In this document: positions 1-8,045 of the stretch, piece by piece
Layout: each line of letters starts with the position of its first letter
Position numbering within the stretch: position 1 is the stretch's first letter
Assembly (NCBI RefSeq): GCF_014332695.1
Contig: NZ_MBUA01000012.1
Coordinates: 491,858-555,857, forward strand
Source of the DNA: Flavihumibacter stibioxidans
GTDB lineage: Bacteria > Bacteroidota > Bacteroidia > Chitinophagales > Chitinophagaceae
DNA length: 64,000 bases
Reading direction: 5' to 3'
Translations under genes and position numbers: made by a program
Notes under the pieces: model-generated
Databases searched by the model: none
Seen by the model: only the letters and a program-made list of their open reading frames with translations
Told to the model about the DNA's origin: nothing

Positions 1-643
1 AAATATCTATATCAGGCTCAATTTGCCATTCAAAATGCCGCCCGGGAAACCGTTGCCGGTATTCTTCCATCAGTTTTTCCCCTGTCAGGGAAAGGTCAAT
101 TTCTTCCCGCACCAGTTTATATCCGCCGCCCTCCAGCTGGGATGAGATGAGGATATTATTGGTAAGGGTATTGAGGCGGTTGGTTTCCTCGAGCGTCATC
201 TGGATCAGCTTTTGTTGTTTCTGCTCATCCAGCCGGTGCTTTTTCAGGGTTTCCAGGTTTAGTTTGGCCACTGCAATGGGTGTTTTCAGTTCATGGGTGA
301 TGGCCATCATGAAATTCTGTTGTTGTTGAGCCACCCTGAATTGTCGCCGAACGGCCCTGAATACAAAAACTGCACCTATCAGGATAAACACCAGGAAGGT
401 TAATCCCTCACCCCTGAACTGCATGGTTTTTCTGCCCGCTTCCAAATTGATCTGATCCACCTTCCTCAGATAGGAAGGATCATCAGCCACCAGTTCCATA
501 AGCTTGTAATTAGCCATCTGCTGGTTCTGTTGTTGCAATTTGATATACCAGAAAAACAGGGCAGCAATGATATAGAGCAACAGGAACCAGTAGATGGCTG
601 TTGCCAGGGCAAGTTTCTGTTTGGGAAGAAATCTTAACGGCAT
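1..643 (-). CDS. Sensor histidine kinase, C-terminal part beyond the window
   Basis: Membrane sensor kinase of a two-component system. The visible 214 residues hold a first membrane helix (about 11-33), a short periplasmic loop (about 35-78), a second helix (about 81-97) and the start of the HisKA dimerisation domain, with the H-box ITHELKTP placing the phospho-accepting histidine near residue 117. The ATP-binding HATPase domain would lie past coordinate 1 and cannot be checked. The ATG at 643 follows the gldH stop by two bases, so the two are probably translationally coupled in a yicC-gldH-kinase transcript. No partner response regulator is visible. The short sensor loop gives no clue to the signal. 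The kinase call is firm; the input is unknown. Confidence 0.9.
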   Translation of the reverse strand, partial: MPLRFLPKQKLALATAIYWFLLLYIIAALFFWYIKLQQQNQQMANYKLMELVADDPSYLRKVDQINLEAGRKTMQFRGEGLTFLVFILIGAVFVFRAVRRQFRVAQQQQNFMMAITHELKTPIAVAKLNLETLKKHRLDEQKQQKLIQMTLEETNRLNTLTNNILISSQLEGGGYKLVREEIDLSLTGEKLMEEYRQRFPGRHFEWQIEPDIDI

Positions 644-645
644 AA

Positions 646-1125
646 TCAGTTAACGGCTCTTTCAACCCTTATTCCAACATTCAGAATATGATCGAGAGGA
701 TCATCGCGCATGATCTGTTCCAGCCTGAATTCATAGCGACCCGCTTTCAAGGAAACGGGAGCCTGGGATATCCTGATCCGGTGTTCAAAAATATCATCCA
801 TTCCCGATCCCAGCCAGCCTTTCTCCGTGGTGGCCAGCTGCAGGTCAAGCGCCTGCTGGTTTGCGGTACTGTCTCCCGGTGCCTTGGTATAAATATTCAT
901 CCAGAGATTATTGTAACGGTACGCGTCATTATGCCGCAGCACCACATAAATATTATAGCGGGAAACAGTATCTGTTATATCAAAAAAGATAACCGGTTTT
1001 TCTGCCGATTGCCAGCGATGGTCCCTGATGGCCACATTCTTTTCGAATACATCCACTTTCTGGCAGGCTGCCAGCAGCACAGCACCGATTGCCAGCAATA
1101 ACCCTTTTTTAAGCAAAGATTTCAT
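646..1125 (-). CDS. gldH: Gliding motility lipoprotein GldH
   Basis: A 159-residue lipoprotein. The N-terminus is a lipoprotein signal ending in the lipobox LLAAC (Cys21), so the mature protein should be anchored to a membrane. The segment DAYRYNNLWMNI is the recognisable GldH core. GldH is needed for gliding in Flavobacterium and occurs in many Bacteroidota alongside the type IX secretion machinery, but its biochemical role is not settled. An upstream in-frame TTG two codons earlier is possible, but the ATG at 1125 gives the better signal peptide. It starts 14 bases after the yicC stop and ends two bases before the kinase start, so it sits mid-operon. Confidence 0.85.
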   Translation of the reverse strand: MKSLLKKGLLLAIGAVLLAACQKVDVFEKNVAIRDHRWQSAEKPVIFFDITDTVSRYNIYVVLRHNDAYRYNNLWMNIYTKAPGDSTANQQALDLQLATTEKGWLGSGMDDIFEHRIRISQAPVSLKAGRYEFRLEQIMRDDPLDHILNVGIRVERAVN

Positions 1126-1139
1126 ACCCAAAAATAAAT

Positions 1140-2015
1140 TTATAACACATTCAAGACCTGTTCTTTTGCTTTTTCCAGTTCATCCTTCATGATAACAACA
1201 GATTGCTGGATTGTGGCATCATAGGCCTTGGCACCTGTAGTATTGATCTCCCGGCCGATTTCCTGCAACAGGAAAGAAAGTTTTTTACCGATCTCCGCAT
1301 CATTCTGGCGGAGCATGTTGCGAAAATAATCACAATGGTTCCTGAGCCTCACCTGCTCTTCGCTGATATCGATCTTCTCAATGTAAAAAATGATCTCCTG
1401 TTCCAGGCGGTTCTTGTCATAGTTCTCTGCACCCACATTTTCCTCCAGCAATTTCACCAGGCCTTCGCGGATCTTCTGTTTTCTTTGTGGTTCCAGTGAA
1501 GCGATCAGTTGTTCCTCCTTTTCAATGTTATCAATCCGCTTCAGCAGGTCCTGCTCCAGCACTTTTCCTTCTTCCAGGCGGTGCTGGTTCAGGTCATCGG
1601 CGGCCGAATCAAGTATAGCCTTGAAGGTCAGCCACTCTTCTTCGGTAAGTGTATCGGAGGTGGGGGTAATTACTTCAGGAAGTTTCAGGATATTACCCAG
1701 GATCTGGCTGTCATCCAGTCCCAGTTCTTTTGACAGTTCTGCAATTGGCTGGTAATAGGCTTTCGCCAGGGAGATATTGATGGATACCGGTTTGGCATTC
1801 CCGGTTTGTTTAAGGCTGATGGTGCAGTCGATGGTGCCGCGCTGCAGTTTTTCAGACAACCTCTTGCGAATATCAAATTCAAAAGGCTTCAGGAAGGCCG
1901 GCATTTTCAGGTTGCAGTCAAACTGTTTTCCATTCAATGATTTGATATCAACCAGGAATGTTTTGTCACCAACATTTTGCTCTGCCCTTCCAAAGCCGGT
2001 CATTGATTTCAGCAT
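1140..2015 (-). CDS. yicC: YicC family endoribonuclease
   Basis: A 291-residue protein with the hallmark N-terminus MLKSMTGFGRAE and a C-terminal DUF1732 region containing the conserved IGREINTTGAKA motif. E. coli YicC is an RNase that takes part in small-RNA turnover; that function is carried over by family membership only. The reading frame stays open to 2108, but the family N-terminus fixes the start at the ATG at 2015. The extra upstream codons run through a heptamer repeat and are probably untranslated. It heads a run with gldH and a sensor kinase. Confidence 0.9.
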   Translation of the reverse strand: MLKSMTGFGRAEQNVGDKTFLVDIKSLNGKQFDCNLKMPAFLKPFEFDIRKRLSEKLQRGTIDCTISLKQTGNAKPVSINISLAKAYYQPIAELSKELGLDDSQILGNILKLPEVITPTSDTLTEEEWLTFKAILDSAADDLNQHRLEEGKVLEQDLLKRIDNIEKEEQLIASLEPQRKQKIREGLVKLLEENVGAENYDKNRLEQEIIFYIEKIDISEEQVRLRNHCDYFRNMLRQNDAEIGKKLSFLLQEIGREINTTGAKAYDATIQQSVVIMKDELEKAKEQVLNVL

Positions 2016-2050
2016 GTAGTATAAATTTATACGGCAAGGTAGCGATTTTG

Positions 2051-2071
2051 GTGAATGGTGAATGGTGAATG
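2051..2071. repeat. Heptamer tandem repeat GTGAATG x3
   Basis: Three exact copies of GTGAATG in direct succession. Read on the minus strand, the direction of yicC transcription, the unit is CATTCAC, and it lies 36-56 bases upstream of the yicC start. The same unit in the same orientation relative to the gene precedes murA at 32488-32530. Confidence 0.9.
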
Positions 2072-2074
2072 AAG

Positions 2075-2133
2075 ATTTCTCCCGTCCGGGTGGCAACAAT
2101 GAAAACAATGGATATCCACCCGACGGGTGAAAT
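2075..2133. repeat. Imperfect inverted repeat with CCCGACGGGTGAAAT core
   Basis: The left arm at 2075-2093 and right arm at 2116-2133 are complementary over about 18 bases with one mismatch and one extra base, around a 22-base spacer. The right arm carries CACCCGACGGGTGAA, which recurs exactly in the perfect palindrome at 62473-62503. It sits in the gap between the rluE-like gene and yicC and may act as a hairpin in a minus-strand transcript. Confidence 0.8.
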
Positions 2134-2165
2134 CTGAACTAACTGATATCAGGATAGTGTCGGGA

Positions 2166-2753
2166 TCAAAAGATCAGATCCAGGAATTCCTTCCTGGAGT
2201 ATTTCCTGAGTTCCCCCGATTCCCAACCGGCCACGTTCAGTTTGCCGATACTGTAACGGACCAGGCGAAGTGTCGGAAAACCTGCGGCAGCAGTCATTTT
2301 CCGAACCTGCCTGTTTTTCCCTTCCGACAATGTCAGACTGATCCAGGAAGTCGGAATATTTTTCCTGAAACGAATCGGCGGATTCCTTTCTGGCAGCTCA
2401 GGTGCTGCCTGTAGCAACCTGGCCTTTGCAGGCATGGTCCTGTATGATTTTCCATTAACGTTGATGGTTATCCCTTTTTCCAGCATCTGAATCGCTGTTG
2501 CTGTAATCTGGCCTTCCACCTGGACCAGGTAAGTTCTTTCATGCGAATGTTTCGGATGCAGCAATGCTGCATTGAGTGAGGTATCATTAGTGAGCAGCAG
2601 CAAGCCTTCGCTGTCATAATCAAGCCTGCCGACAGGATACACATCAACCGGCACATCAATACAATCTTTCAGCGTTTTCTTGTTTTGCTCCGGACTGAAC
2701 TGGGTTAATACTTCATACGGTTTGTATAGTGCGTAGTAGTAAAACATGGACAT
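2166..2753 (-). CDS. rluE: 23S rRNA pseudouridine synthase, RsuA/RluE type
   Basis: A 195-residue pseudouridine synthase of the RsuA/RluB/RluE/RluF family. The catalytic motif GRLDYDSEGLLLLTND near residue 42 carries the conserved Asp; a KPYEVLTQF box precedes it and a GKNRQVRKM motif follows near residue 145. There is no N-terminal S4 domain, and the short length matches RluE rather than RluB or RluF. It should isomerise a uridine in 23S rRNA; the exact site cannot be read from sequence. ATGs at 2753 and 2747 are both usable. A hairpin with a seven-T run ends right at the first of them. Confidence 0.85.
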   Translation of the reverse strand: MSMFYYYALYKPYEVLTQFSPEQNKKTLKDCIDVPVDVYPVGRLDYDSEGLLLLTNDTSLNAALLHPKHSHERTYLVQVEGQITATAIQMLEKGITINVNGKSYRTMPAKARLLQAAPELPERNPPIRFRKNIPTSWISLTLSEGKNRQVRKMTAAAGFPTLRLVRYSIGKLNVAGWESGELRKYSRKEFLDLIF

Positions 2754-2782
2754 AAAAAAAGCCCGGGAGTAAACCGAGCTTT
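2754..2782 (-). terminator. Terminator-like hairpin abutting the rluE-like start codon
   Basis: On the minus strand the arms (plus 2774-2782 and 2758-2766) pair over nine bases with one G-T wobble around a seven-base loop, followed at once by seven Ts and then the ATG at 2753. There is no minus-strand gene just upstream for it to terminate, since the neighbouring lpxD-like gene is on the plus strand. It could be a leader attenuator. Confidence 0.5.
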
Positions 2783-2803
2783 GATATTTGGATGGGTTAG
2801 TAA

Positions 2804-2825
2804 GTAGGGAACAAAATTTCCCTAC
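2804..2825. other. Inverted repeat GTAGGGAA-N6-TTCCCTAC
   Basis: Perfect eight-base arms around a six-base spacer in the divergent region between the rluE-like and lpxD-like genes. It could be a protein-binding operator or a hairpin in the rluE-like leader. Confidence 0.5.
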
Positions 2826-2938
2826 ACAATATTAAAAATAATTTTCCCGATTGAAAAAAATATTTCATAAAATTTTATTCACATTTTTTATTCTGTTGTG
2901 GAAAATGGATTGATGATTTCAATCCGTCTGGTTGCAAT

Positions 2939-2946
2939 TACCTTTG
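2939..2946 (+). promoter_or_regulatory. Promoter -7 element for the lpxD-like gene
   Basis: TACCTTTG matches the Bacteroidota -7 consensus TAnnTTTG exactly and lies 15 bases before the ATG at 2962, implying a short leader. No well-spaced -33 TTG was found. Confidence 0.45.
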
Positions 2947-2961
2947 TGCAAATTTCAAACC

Positions 2962-3912
2962 ATGCGTTTTCCATCACCTGTATCTCTTAACTGGATTGCT
3001 GAATTGATCAATGCTGAATTGTTAGGTAATACTTCCGGAATGGCAACCGGCATCAATGAGATACACCGGGTGGAAGATGGTGATCTTGTTTTTGTTGATC
3101 ATCCGAAATATTATGACAAGTGCCTTCGCTCTGCTGCGTCATTCATCATCATCAACAACCGCAACGTCAGCATTCCCGAAGGCAAAGCCTTACTGGTAGT
3201 CGATCATCCGTTTGATGCGTACACCACCATCGTGAATCATTTCCGACCTTTTATTCCCGCCACTAAAAGCATCAGCGATACGGCTGTCATTGGTGAAGGA
3301 ACCTATATCGCTCCACATTCCTCTGTCGGACACTATGTTCAGATCGGGAAAAACTGCCGCATTCATCCGAACGTAACTATACTTGACCATTGCATCATTG
3401 GCGACAACGTGGTGATTCAGGCAGGCACGGTGATTGGGTCCGATGCTTTTTACTACAACACAAAAAAAGACAGGGAATGCTGGTACAAACGAATGCAGAG
3501 TTGCGGCAGGGTAATTATCGAAGATGAAGTGGAGATCGGTGCAGGTTGTACCATTGATCGGGGGGTGAGCCACGATACCCGCATTGGAAAAGGAACCAAG
3601 ATCGACAACATGGTGCATATCGGGCACGACACTATTGTAGGAAGGAACTGTCTGTTTGCCGCGCAGGTTGGCATCGCAGGTGCCTGCACCATTGAAGATG
3701 GCGTTACCCTGTGGGGACAGGTCGGCGTAAACAAAACGCTTACCATCGGAAAAAATGCGGTGGTGTTTGCGCAATCCGGTGTTCCCGGAGACCTTGAAGG
3801 CGGAAAAATTTACTGGGGATCTCCCACTGAAGAAGCTTCCATTAAAAAAAGGGAATTGATATGGATAAAAAGAATTCCCGAGATCTGGCAGAAACTAACC
3901 CAGGGATCCTGA
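2962..3912 (+). CDS. lpxD: UDP-3-O-acylglucosamine N-acyltransferase, LpxD type
   Basis: A 316-residue acyltransferase of the lipid A pathway. The N-terminal part resembles the LpxD nucleotide-binding domain (IHRVEDGDLVFVDHPKYYDK), followed by a long left-handed beta helix of hexapeptide repeats and the MVHIGHDTIVG segment holding the likely catalytic His. LpxD adds a 3-hydroxyacyl chain to UDP-3-O-acylglucosamine. The gene stands alone, without lpxC, fabZ or lpxA nearby, and Bacteroidota often carry two LpxD-like genes, so this may be the paralogue rather than the main enzyme. The ATG at 2962 is preferred to one 30 bases upstream because the promoter overlaps the extra codons. Its stop codon directly abuts that of the convergent next gene. 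Confidence 0.8.
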   Translation: MRFPSPVSLNWIAELINAELLGNTSGMATGINEIHRVEDGDLVFVDHPKYYDKCLRSAASFIIINNRNVSIPEGKALLVVDHPFDAYTTIVNHFRPFIPATKSISDTAVIGEGTYIAPHSSVGHYVQIGKNCRIHPNVTILDHCIIGDNVVIQAGTVIGSDAFYYNTKKDRECWYKRMQSCGRVIIEDEVEIGAGCTIDRGVSHDTRIGKGTKIDNMVHIGHDTIVGRNCLFAAQVGIAGACTIEDGVTLWGQVGVNKTLTIGKNAVVFAQSGVPGDLEGGKIYWGSPTEEASIKKRELIWIKRIPEIWQKLTQGS

Positions 3913-4998
3913 TTATTCACGGGGTGGTGTATAGTCATATGGCAGGGCTTCGGCAATCCTTTCATAACTCCAGTATCCTGAATTGATCAGGTCGGCCTGC
4001 TCATACCAGTAGCCATTCTCTTCAATTACAAATGCATCCCTGATGTCAAGGACAGATAACTGCACCCTGATATGGGAGGGCAATTTGTAATAACGTACAA
4101 ACTTGGGATCAGGCATTTCACCCCTGTAGATGATCCTGAATTTACCGGTTAGCGAAACGTCCACTATGCTGCTGTCGGAAAAATAAAAACTGGAATCATA
4201 GTAATTTTCAATCGGGGTGGATTCAAAATCCCGTGAATCAGGATTCACCTTTTCCAGGGCAAAAGCCTGCTGCTGTATGGTGCTGTCGTGCCAGCTTCGC
4301 ATGAAATGAAGTTTACTTCCGCGGTAGGCCTTCCTGCGGTTGGCATACCACTTTTTATCCTGCTCTTCAGTTCCGGTCATGTTTTCAAAAAAAGGATATC
4401 CTGAAAACGTACTGACTTTAGTGGCATATTCAAAACTCAGTGAATCGAGCTGGTAGCGGATGCGATACCCTAATGCATTGTTTACAATCCTCAGGTCCTC
4501 TTTTGCCAGCACTTTAAGGCGGTTTCTTTTCTTGCTGTAAAAAAACCGCAGGGCTTCGGGATTTTCAAGCACACACTGTGCCGCATTTTCGGTTGTACCA
4601 AAGAATTGCTCCTGGAAAAAACCTCCGTACTTTGTCCATCCGTCGGGCACTTCATTACTGCCGGCAACCGTAACAGATTCCATGCTTTTATCCTTTGCCA
4701 GCATCTGTATTAACAGCGGTTCAGTCACAGATGCATTGATTCGCTGTTCGGAAGACTGGTAGCCGGTATAGGATACCACGAGATCATAACCACCTCTTGG
4801 AAGTGTGATGGAAAATTCTCCATCCGCATTGGTGATGACACCAAATGTGGTATTCTGGCAAAACACGGATGCTCCGTTAAGTGCCTGTTGGGTGGTTGAA
4901 TCGACTACTTTACCTCTGATCGTATAATGTTCCTGGGAAAAAACAGGGAAATAGCTGAGTAATAAGGAAGATACCAGCAGTACCAAGAGTTTTTGCAT
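3913..4998 (-). CDS. Secreted protein with carboxypeptidase-like regulatory domain
   Basis: A 361-residue exported protein. After a signal peptide (about 1-22) comes a CarboxypepD_reg-like beta-sandwich (about 27-105), recognisable from IRGKVVDSTTQQALNGASV and YDLVVSYTGYQSSEQRI. This domain is usual at the N-terminus of Bacteroidota outer-membrane proteins. The remaining 250 residues, rich in Tyr, Phe and charged residues, match the many Bacteroidota proteins in which this domain precedes an uncharacterised C-terminal region. No enzyme motif was seen. It is likely periplasmic or outer-membrane associated. The gene is monocistronic by spacing, with 84 bases to the upstream dehydrogenase gene. 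Confidence 0.7.
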   Translation of the reverse strand: MQKLLVLLVSSLLLSYFPVFSQEHYTIRGKVVDSTTQQALNGASVFCQNTTFGVITNADGEFSITLPRGGYDLVVSYTGYQSSEQRINASVTEPLLIQMLAKDKSMESVTVAGSNEVPDGWTKYGGFFQEQFFGTTENAAQCVLENPEALRFFYSKKRNRLKVLAKEDLRIVNNALGYRIRYQLDSLSFEYATKVSTFSGYPFFENMTGTEEQDKKWYANRRKAYRGSKLHFMRSWHDSTIQQQAFALEKVNPDSRDFESTPIENYYDSSFYFSDSSIVDVSLTGKFRIIYRGEMPDPKFVRYYKLPSHIRVQLSVLDIRDAFVIEENGYWYEQADLINSGYWSYERIAEALPYDYTPPRE

Positions 4999-5020
4999 AA
5001 GGAAATAATTATTGAATTGT

Positions 5021-5040
5021 CAAACGTCAAACGTCAAAAC
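5021..5040. repeat. Heptamer repeat CAAACGT x2 plus partial
   Basis: Two exact CAAACGT units followed by CAAAAC, in the short gap between two minus-strand genes. Its AAACGTC portion also appears in the hairpin at 50580-50593. Confidence 0.7.
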
Positions 5041-5082
5041 AAACTGCCTCGTATATCGGGGGTGCAAAAAAAGGGCCATTTA

Positions 5083-6102
5083 TCACGAATGCTGTTGTAA
5101 ATACCGCCGGCAACTGGCCAAAATGGCCTGATCAAGTGGCGTATAGTGAAAGTCCGGAATCGTCTGCAGCAGTTTCCGGTTGTCGAAACGGGTTTTACTT
5201 TGCGCAACCTTCGCACTTTCCCTGCTGAGTAAAGGGCTTTTTCCGGTAAACATGGATTTCAGTTTTTCCAGGCGCCATGCCACCTGCCCCATGAGAGGGG
5301 ATGCTTCCCTGTATGGCTTCCGTTTTCCAAAACCGGTCGCGATGGTATCCAGCAGCTGCCTGAAACTCCAGTTATCGCCGTTTACGATAAACCTTTCCAT
5401 GGTAATATCACTCTCCAGCAAAGCGACCGCAGCCCTGGCCACATCCTCCACATATACAAAGCCGTTAATCCCATTGGTATACCATGGGAATTCATCATAC
5501 ACATTTTTAAAAATCGCACAACTGCTGTTCTTCCAGTTGCCATAGCCAAGGATTGTACTGGGGTTGAGGATCACACCTTCCAGGCCTTCAGCCATTCCAC
5601 GCCACATTTCCATTTCAGCCTTGTGTTTTGATATGGCATAATGGGTATTCACACCGCTGTCTGTCCAGGCCTTTGTCTCATCCACCACATCTCCCTGCCT
5701 TGTCCGCCCCAATGCGGCAACGGAACTAACGTGTACGACCCTGCGAACACCTGTTTCCAGCGCAAGGTTCACTACATTGGCAGTGCCGCTCACATTGGCA
5801 GAATACATCCTGCTGCGATCGGAACTGTGAAAGGAAACCACCGCAGCTGAATGGATGACCGCATCCATCCCTTCCATGGCATCAAAAAGGGAACCAGGGT
5901 CCAGTATATCACCTTCCACCCATTCCACTTCCTGCAAAATGTTTGATTCAATAAAAAACGGCAGGCTGCTGTTTTCTCTTTTGATGGCCCTGACAATATA
6001 GCCGTCCATCACCAGTTGCCTGATGACCCATGCACCAAGAAAACCGGTTCCGCCGGTTACCAGCACTTTTTGTTTTTCCGCGGGAGGAGAAGATTGCATC
6101 AT
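5083..6102 (-). CDS. NAD-dependent epimerase/dehydratase family protein
   Basis: A 339-residue extended short-chain dehydrogenase. The Rossmann fold opens with VLVTGGTGFLGAW (glycine motif near 17-23), and the catalytic pair appears as YAISK (Tyr155, Lys159) after the VHVSSVAALG strand with the active-site Ser. Overall it resembles dihydroflavonol-4-reductase-like or 3-beta-HSD-like members, which reduce ketones or epimerise sugars; the substrate is not determinable. It starts two bases after the stop of the hydroxyacyl-CoA dehydrogenase, so the two are surely co-translated, hinting at a lipid or acyl-CoA related role, which is inference. Two ATGs in a row open the gene. Confidence 0.85.
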   Translation of the reverse strand: MMQSSPPAEKQKVLVTGGTGFLGAWVIRQLVMDGYIVRAIKRENSSLPFFIESNILQEVEWVEGDILDPGSLFDAMEGMDAVIHSAAVVSFHSSDRSRMYSANVSGTANVVNLALETGVRRVVHVSSVAALGRTRQGDVVDETKAWTDSGVNTHYAISKHKAEMEMWRGMAEGLEGVILNPSTILGYGNWKNSSCAIFKNVYDEFPWYTNGINGFVYVEDVARAAVALLESDITMERFIVNGDNWSFRQLLDTIATGFGKRKPYREASPLMGQVAWRLEKLKSMFTGKSPLLSRESAKVAQSKTRFDNRKLLQTIPDFHYTPLDQAILASCRRYLQQHS

Positions 6103-6104
6103 GC

Positions 6105-6944
6105 TTAATAAGTATAGTAACCAGCGCCGGTTTTCCGGCCAAGTTGCCCGGATTCGACTTTCTCCTGCTGGATATAAGATGGTTTTAATCTTTCGGGTTT
6201 CCCCAGTTGTTCATACACACTGCAACTCACAGCATAGTTGATATCATTGCCAATGAGATCCATCAGCCTGAACGGCCCCATTTTAAATCCGGCTGTTTCC
6301 ATCAGCGCGTCAATCAGCGCCATCGGCACACCCTCTTCGGCCATCCTGAGTGATTCGATATAATAGGGTCTTGCTACCCTGTTCACTATAAAACCTGGGG
6401 CGTCCCTGCAGATTACAGGGGTCTTTCCCATATCTATTGCCAGGTTCTCCACCAGTTGAATAACTGAGTCACCGGTATAATCAGTACGCACGATTTCCAC
6501 CAGTCTCATGATGGTGGCCGGATTGAAGAAATGCATCCCGATTACCCTTGAAGGATCAGGAAGTTCTTTGGCAATGGCAGTGATGGAAAGGGATGAGGTG
6601 TTGGAAGCAAAAACAGTATGATCGCCATTGATGGCAAACAGTTGCCGAAACAGTGCGATCTTGACTTCCGGCTTTTCCACCACTGCTTCTATAACCAGGT
6701 CGGCCACACATTCGGCCGCTTCATTCACAAAGCGGATATGATGCAGTATGGTTTGCCGTGCATGGTCAGAAATCTTCTTTTTTTCAACAAGCGATTGCAG
6801 GTTCTTCTCCACCTGTTGCCTGGCAGTATCCAGTACCTTTTGCGAAAGGTCATACAACAATACGTGGAAACCATGTTGCGCCGCAGCCTGTGCAATTCCC
6901 GAACCCATCGTTCCGGCGCCGCAAACACAAATGGTTTTAATCAT
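6105..6944 (-). CDS. 3-hydroxyacyl-CoA (3-hydroxybutyryl-CoA) dehydrogenase
   Basis: A 279-residue NAD-dependent dehydrogenase of the HBD/FadB-like single-domain type. It begins with CGAGTMGSGIAQAAAQHG (glycine motif 9-14), has the FNPATIMRLVEIV segment with the catalytic His just before it (MHFFNP), and ends in the characteristic GRKTGAGYYTY. It oxidises 3-hydroxyacyl-CoA to 3-ketoacyl-CoA, or the reverse, in beta-oxidation or butanoyl metabolism. The length fits a stand-alone enzyme rather than a FadB fusion. It lies 21 bases after pheS and two bases before the epimerase-like gene, all on the same strand. Confidence 0.92.
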   Translation of the reverse strand: MIKTICVCGAGTMGSGIAQAAAQHGFHVLLYDLSQKVLDTARQQVEKNLQSLVEKKKISDHARQTILHHIRFVNEAAECVADLVIEAVVEKPEVKIALFRQLFAINGDHTVFASNTSSLSITAIAKELPDPSRVIGMHFFNPATIMRLVEIVRTDYTGDSVIQLVENLAIDMGKTPVICRDAPGFIVNRVARPYYIESLRMAEEGVPMALIDALMETAGFKMGPFRLMDLIGNDINYAVSCSVYEQLGKPERLKPSYIQQEKVESGQLGRKTGAGYYTY

Positions 6945-6965
6945 AACAGTCGCTTTGTTGGGATA

Positions 6966-8000
6966 TTACAAACTGGAAGTGAACTGTTGCAGGAACCTGA
7001 CGTCGTTTTCACTGAAAAGGCGGAGGTCATTGATCTGGTATTTCAACATGGTAATTCTTTCTATGCCCATACCAAAGGCGAAACCGGTGTATTTATTGGA
7101 GTCGATGCCGCAGTTTTCCAATACCTGCGGATGAACCATTCCGCAACCCAGGATTTCGACCCATCCCGTATGTTTACAAACATTACATCCTTTTCCATTA
7201 CAGAGCAGGCAGCTGATATCCATTTCCGCACTGGGTTCTGTGAAGGGGAAATAAGAAGGACGGAAACGGATCTTCACATCCCTGCCGAACAATTCCTGCA
7301 CAAAAAAGTAGAGGGTTTGTTTGAGATCGGCAAAAGACACATGTTCATCAATATATAGTCCCTCTACCTGGTGAAAGAAACAATGCGCCCTGGCTGAAAT
7401 GGTTTCATTGCGGTAAACCCTTCCCGGGGTAACGATCCGGATGGGCAGTTTACCTTTCTGCATTTCACGGATCTGTACGTTGCTGGTATGGGTACGCAGC
7501 AGCCAGTCAGGATTCTGGTTCAGGTAAAACGTATCCTGCATATCCCGTGCCGGGTGGTTTTCCGGCAGGTTCAGTGCAGAGAAATTATGCCAGTCGTCTT
7601 CAATTTCCGGTCCTTCGGAAACCGAAAAACCAAGCCTGCGGAAAATGGAAAGGATCTCGTTTCTCACCAGGCTGATGGGATGACGGGAACCCAGGGGCAA
7701 CGGATCTCCGGGCAGGGTCAGGTCTGTATCCGAAGCCGCACCCGACTCTTCGGCTCCAGACAAAGCAGCTTTCCAGCTATCATATCTTTCTTCAGCAAAA
7801 ACTTTAAAATCATTCAGGATGGCACCAAATTCTTTCTTCCTGTCTGCCGGAACATTTTTCATTTCGGCAAACAATGCTTTCACGATGCCTTTGGTACCCA
7901 GGAACCTGATCCTGTATTCTTCCAGTGACGCCGCACCATTTGGCTGTAAAGCCGCTATCTCTTCCTTATATGCCGCTATCTGCTCTAAGACATTTTCCAT
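6966..8000 (-). CDS. pheS: Phenylalanyl-tRNA synthetase alpha subunit
   Basis: A 344-residue class II synthetase subunit. An N-terminal coiled coil (about 1-85) is followed by the catalytic domain with motif 2 (PGRVYRNETISARAHCFFHQVEG) and motif 3 (GFAFGMGIERITMLKY) near the C-terminus. With PheT it charges tRNA-Phe. pheT is not adjacent, which is common in Bacteroidota. The ATG at 8000 is five bases from a perfect -7 element, so the message may be nearly leaderless; no other Met is available nearby. A CCCTCAC heptamer pair lies just upstream. Confidence 0.97.
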   Translation of the reverse strand: MENVLEQIAAYKEEIAALQPNGAASLEEYRIRFLGTKGIVKALFAEMKNVPADRKKEFGAILNDFKVFAEERYDSWKAALSGAEESGAASDTDLTLPGDPLPLGSRHPISLVRNEILSIFRRLGFSVSEGPEIEDDWHNFSALNLPENHPARDMQDTFYLNQNPDWLLRTHTSNVQIREMQKGKLPIRIVTPGRVYRNETISARAHCFFHQVEGLYIDEHVSFADLKQTLYFFVQELFGRDVKIRFRPSYFPFTEPSAEMDISCLLCNGKGCNVCKHTGWVEILGCGMVHPQVLENCGIDSNKYTGFAFGMGIERITMLKYQINDLRLFSENDVRFLQQFTSSL

Positions 8001-8004
8001 AAGG

Positions 8005-8012
8005 CAAAGATA
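8005..8012 (-). promoter_or_regulatory. Promoter -7 element for pheS
   Basis: On the minus strand TATCTTTG matches TAnnTTTG. Its last base is only five positions from the A of the pheS ATG, so transcription would start at or within a base or two of the start codon. Confidence 0.5.
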
Positions 8013-8030
8013 AGGACTGAGGGGGAAAGA

Positions 8031-8044
8031 GTGAGGGGTGAGGG
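8031..8044. repeat. Heptamer repeat GTGAGGG x2
   Basis: Two exact GTGAGGG units, read as CCCTCAC in the direction of pheS, about 30 bases upstream of its start. One base differs from the CATTCAC unit in each of two positions, so it may be a relative of that family. Confidence 0.6.
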
Positions 8045-8045
8045 T

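Noticed and set aside
6618-7358. 246-residue plus-strand frame across the 3-hydroxyacyl-CoA dehydrogenase and pheS
   Set aside because: It is antisense to two well-supported genes and shows no family features.
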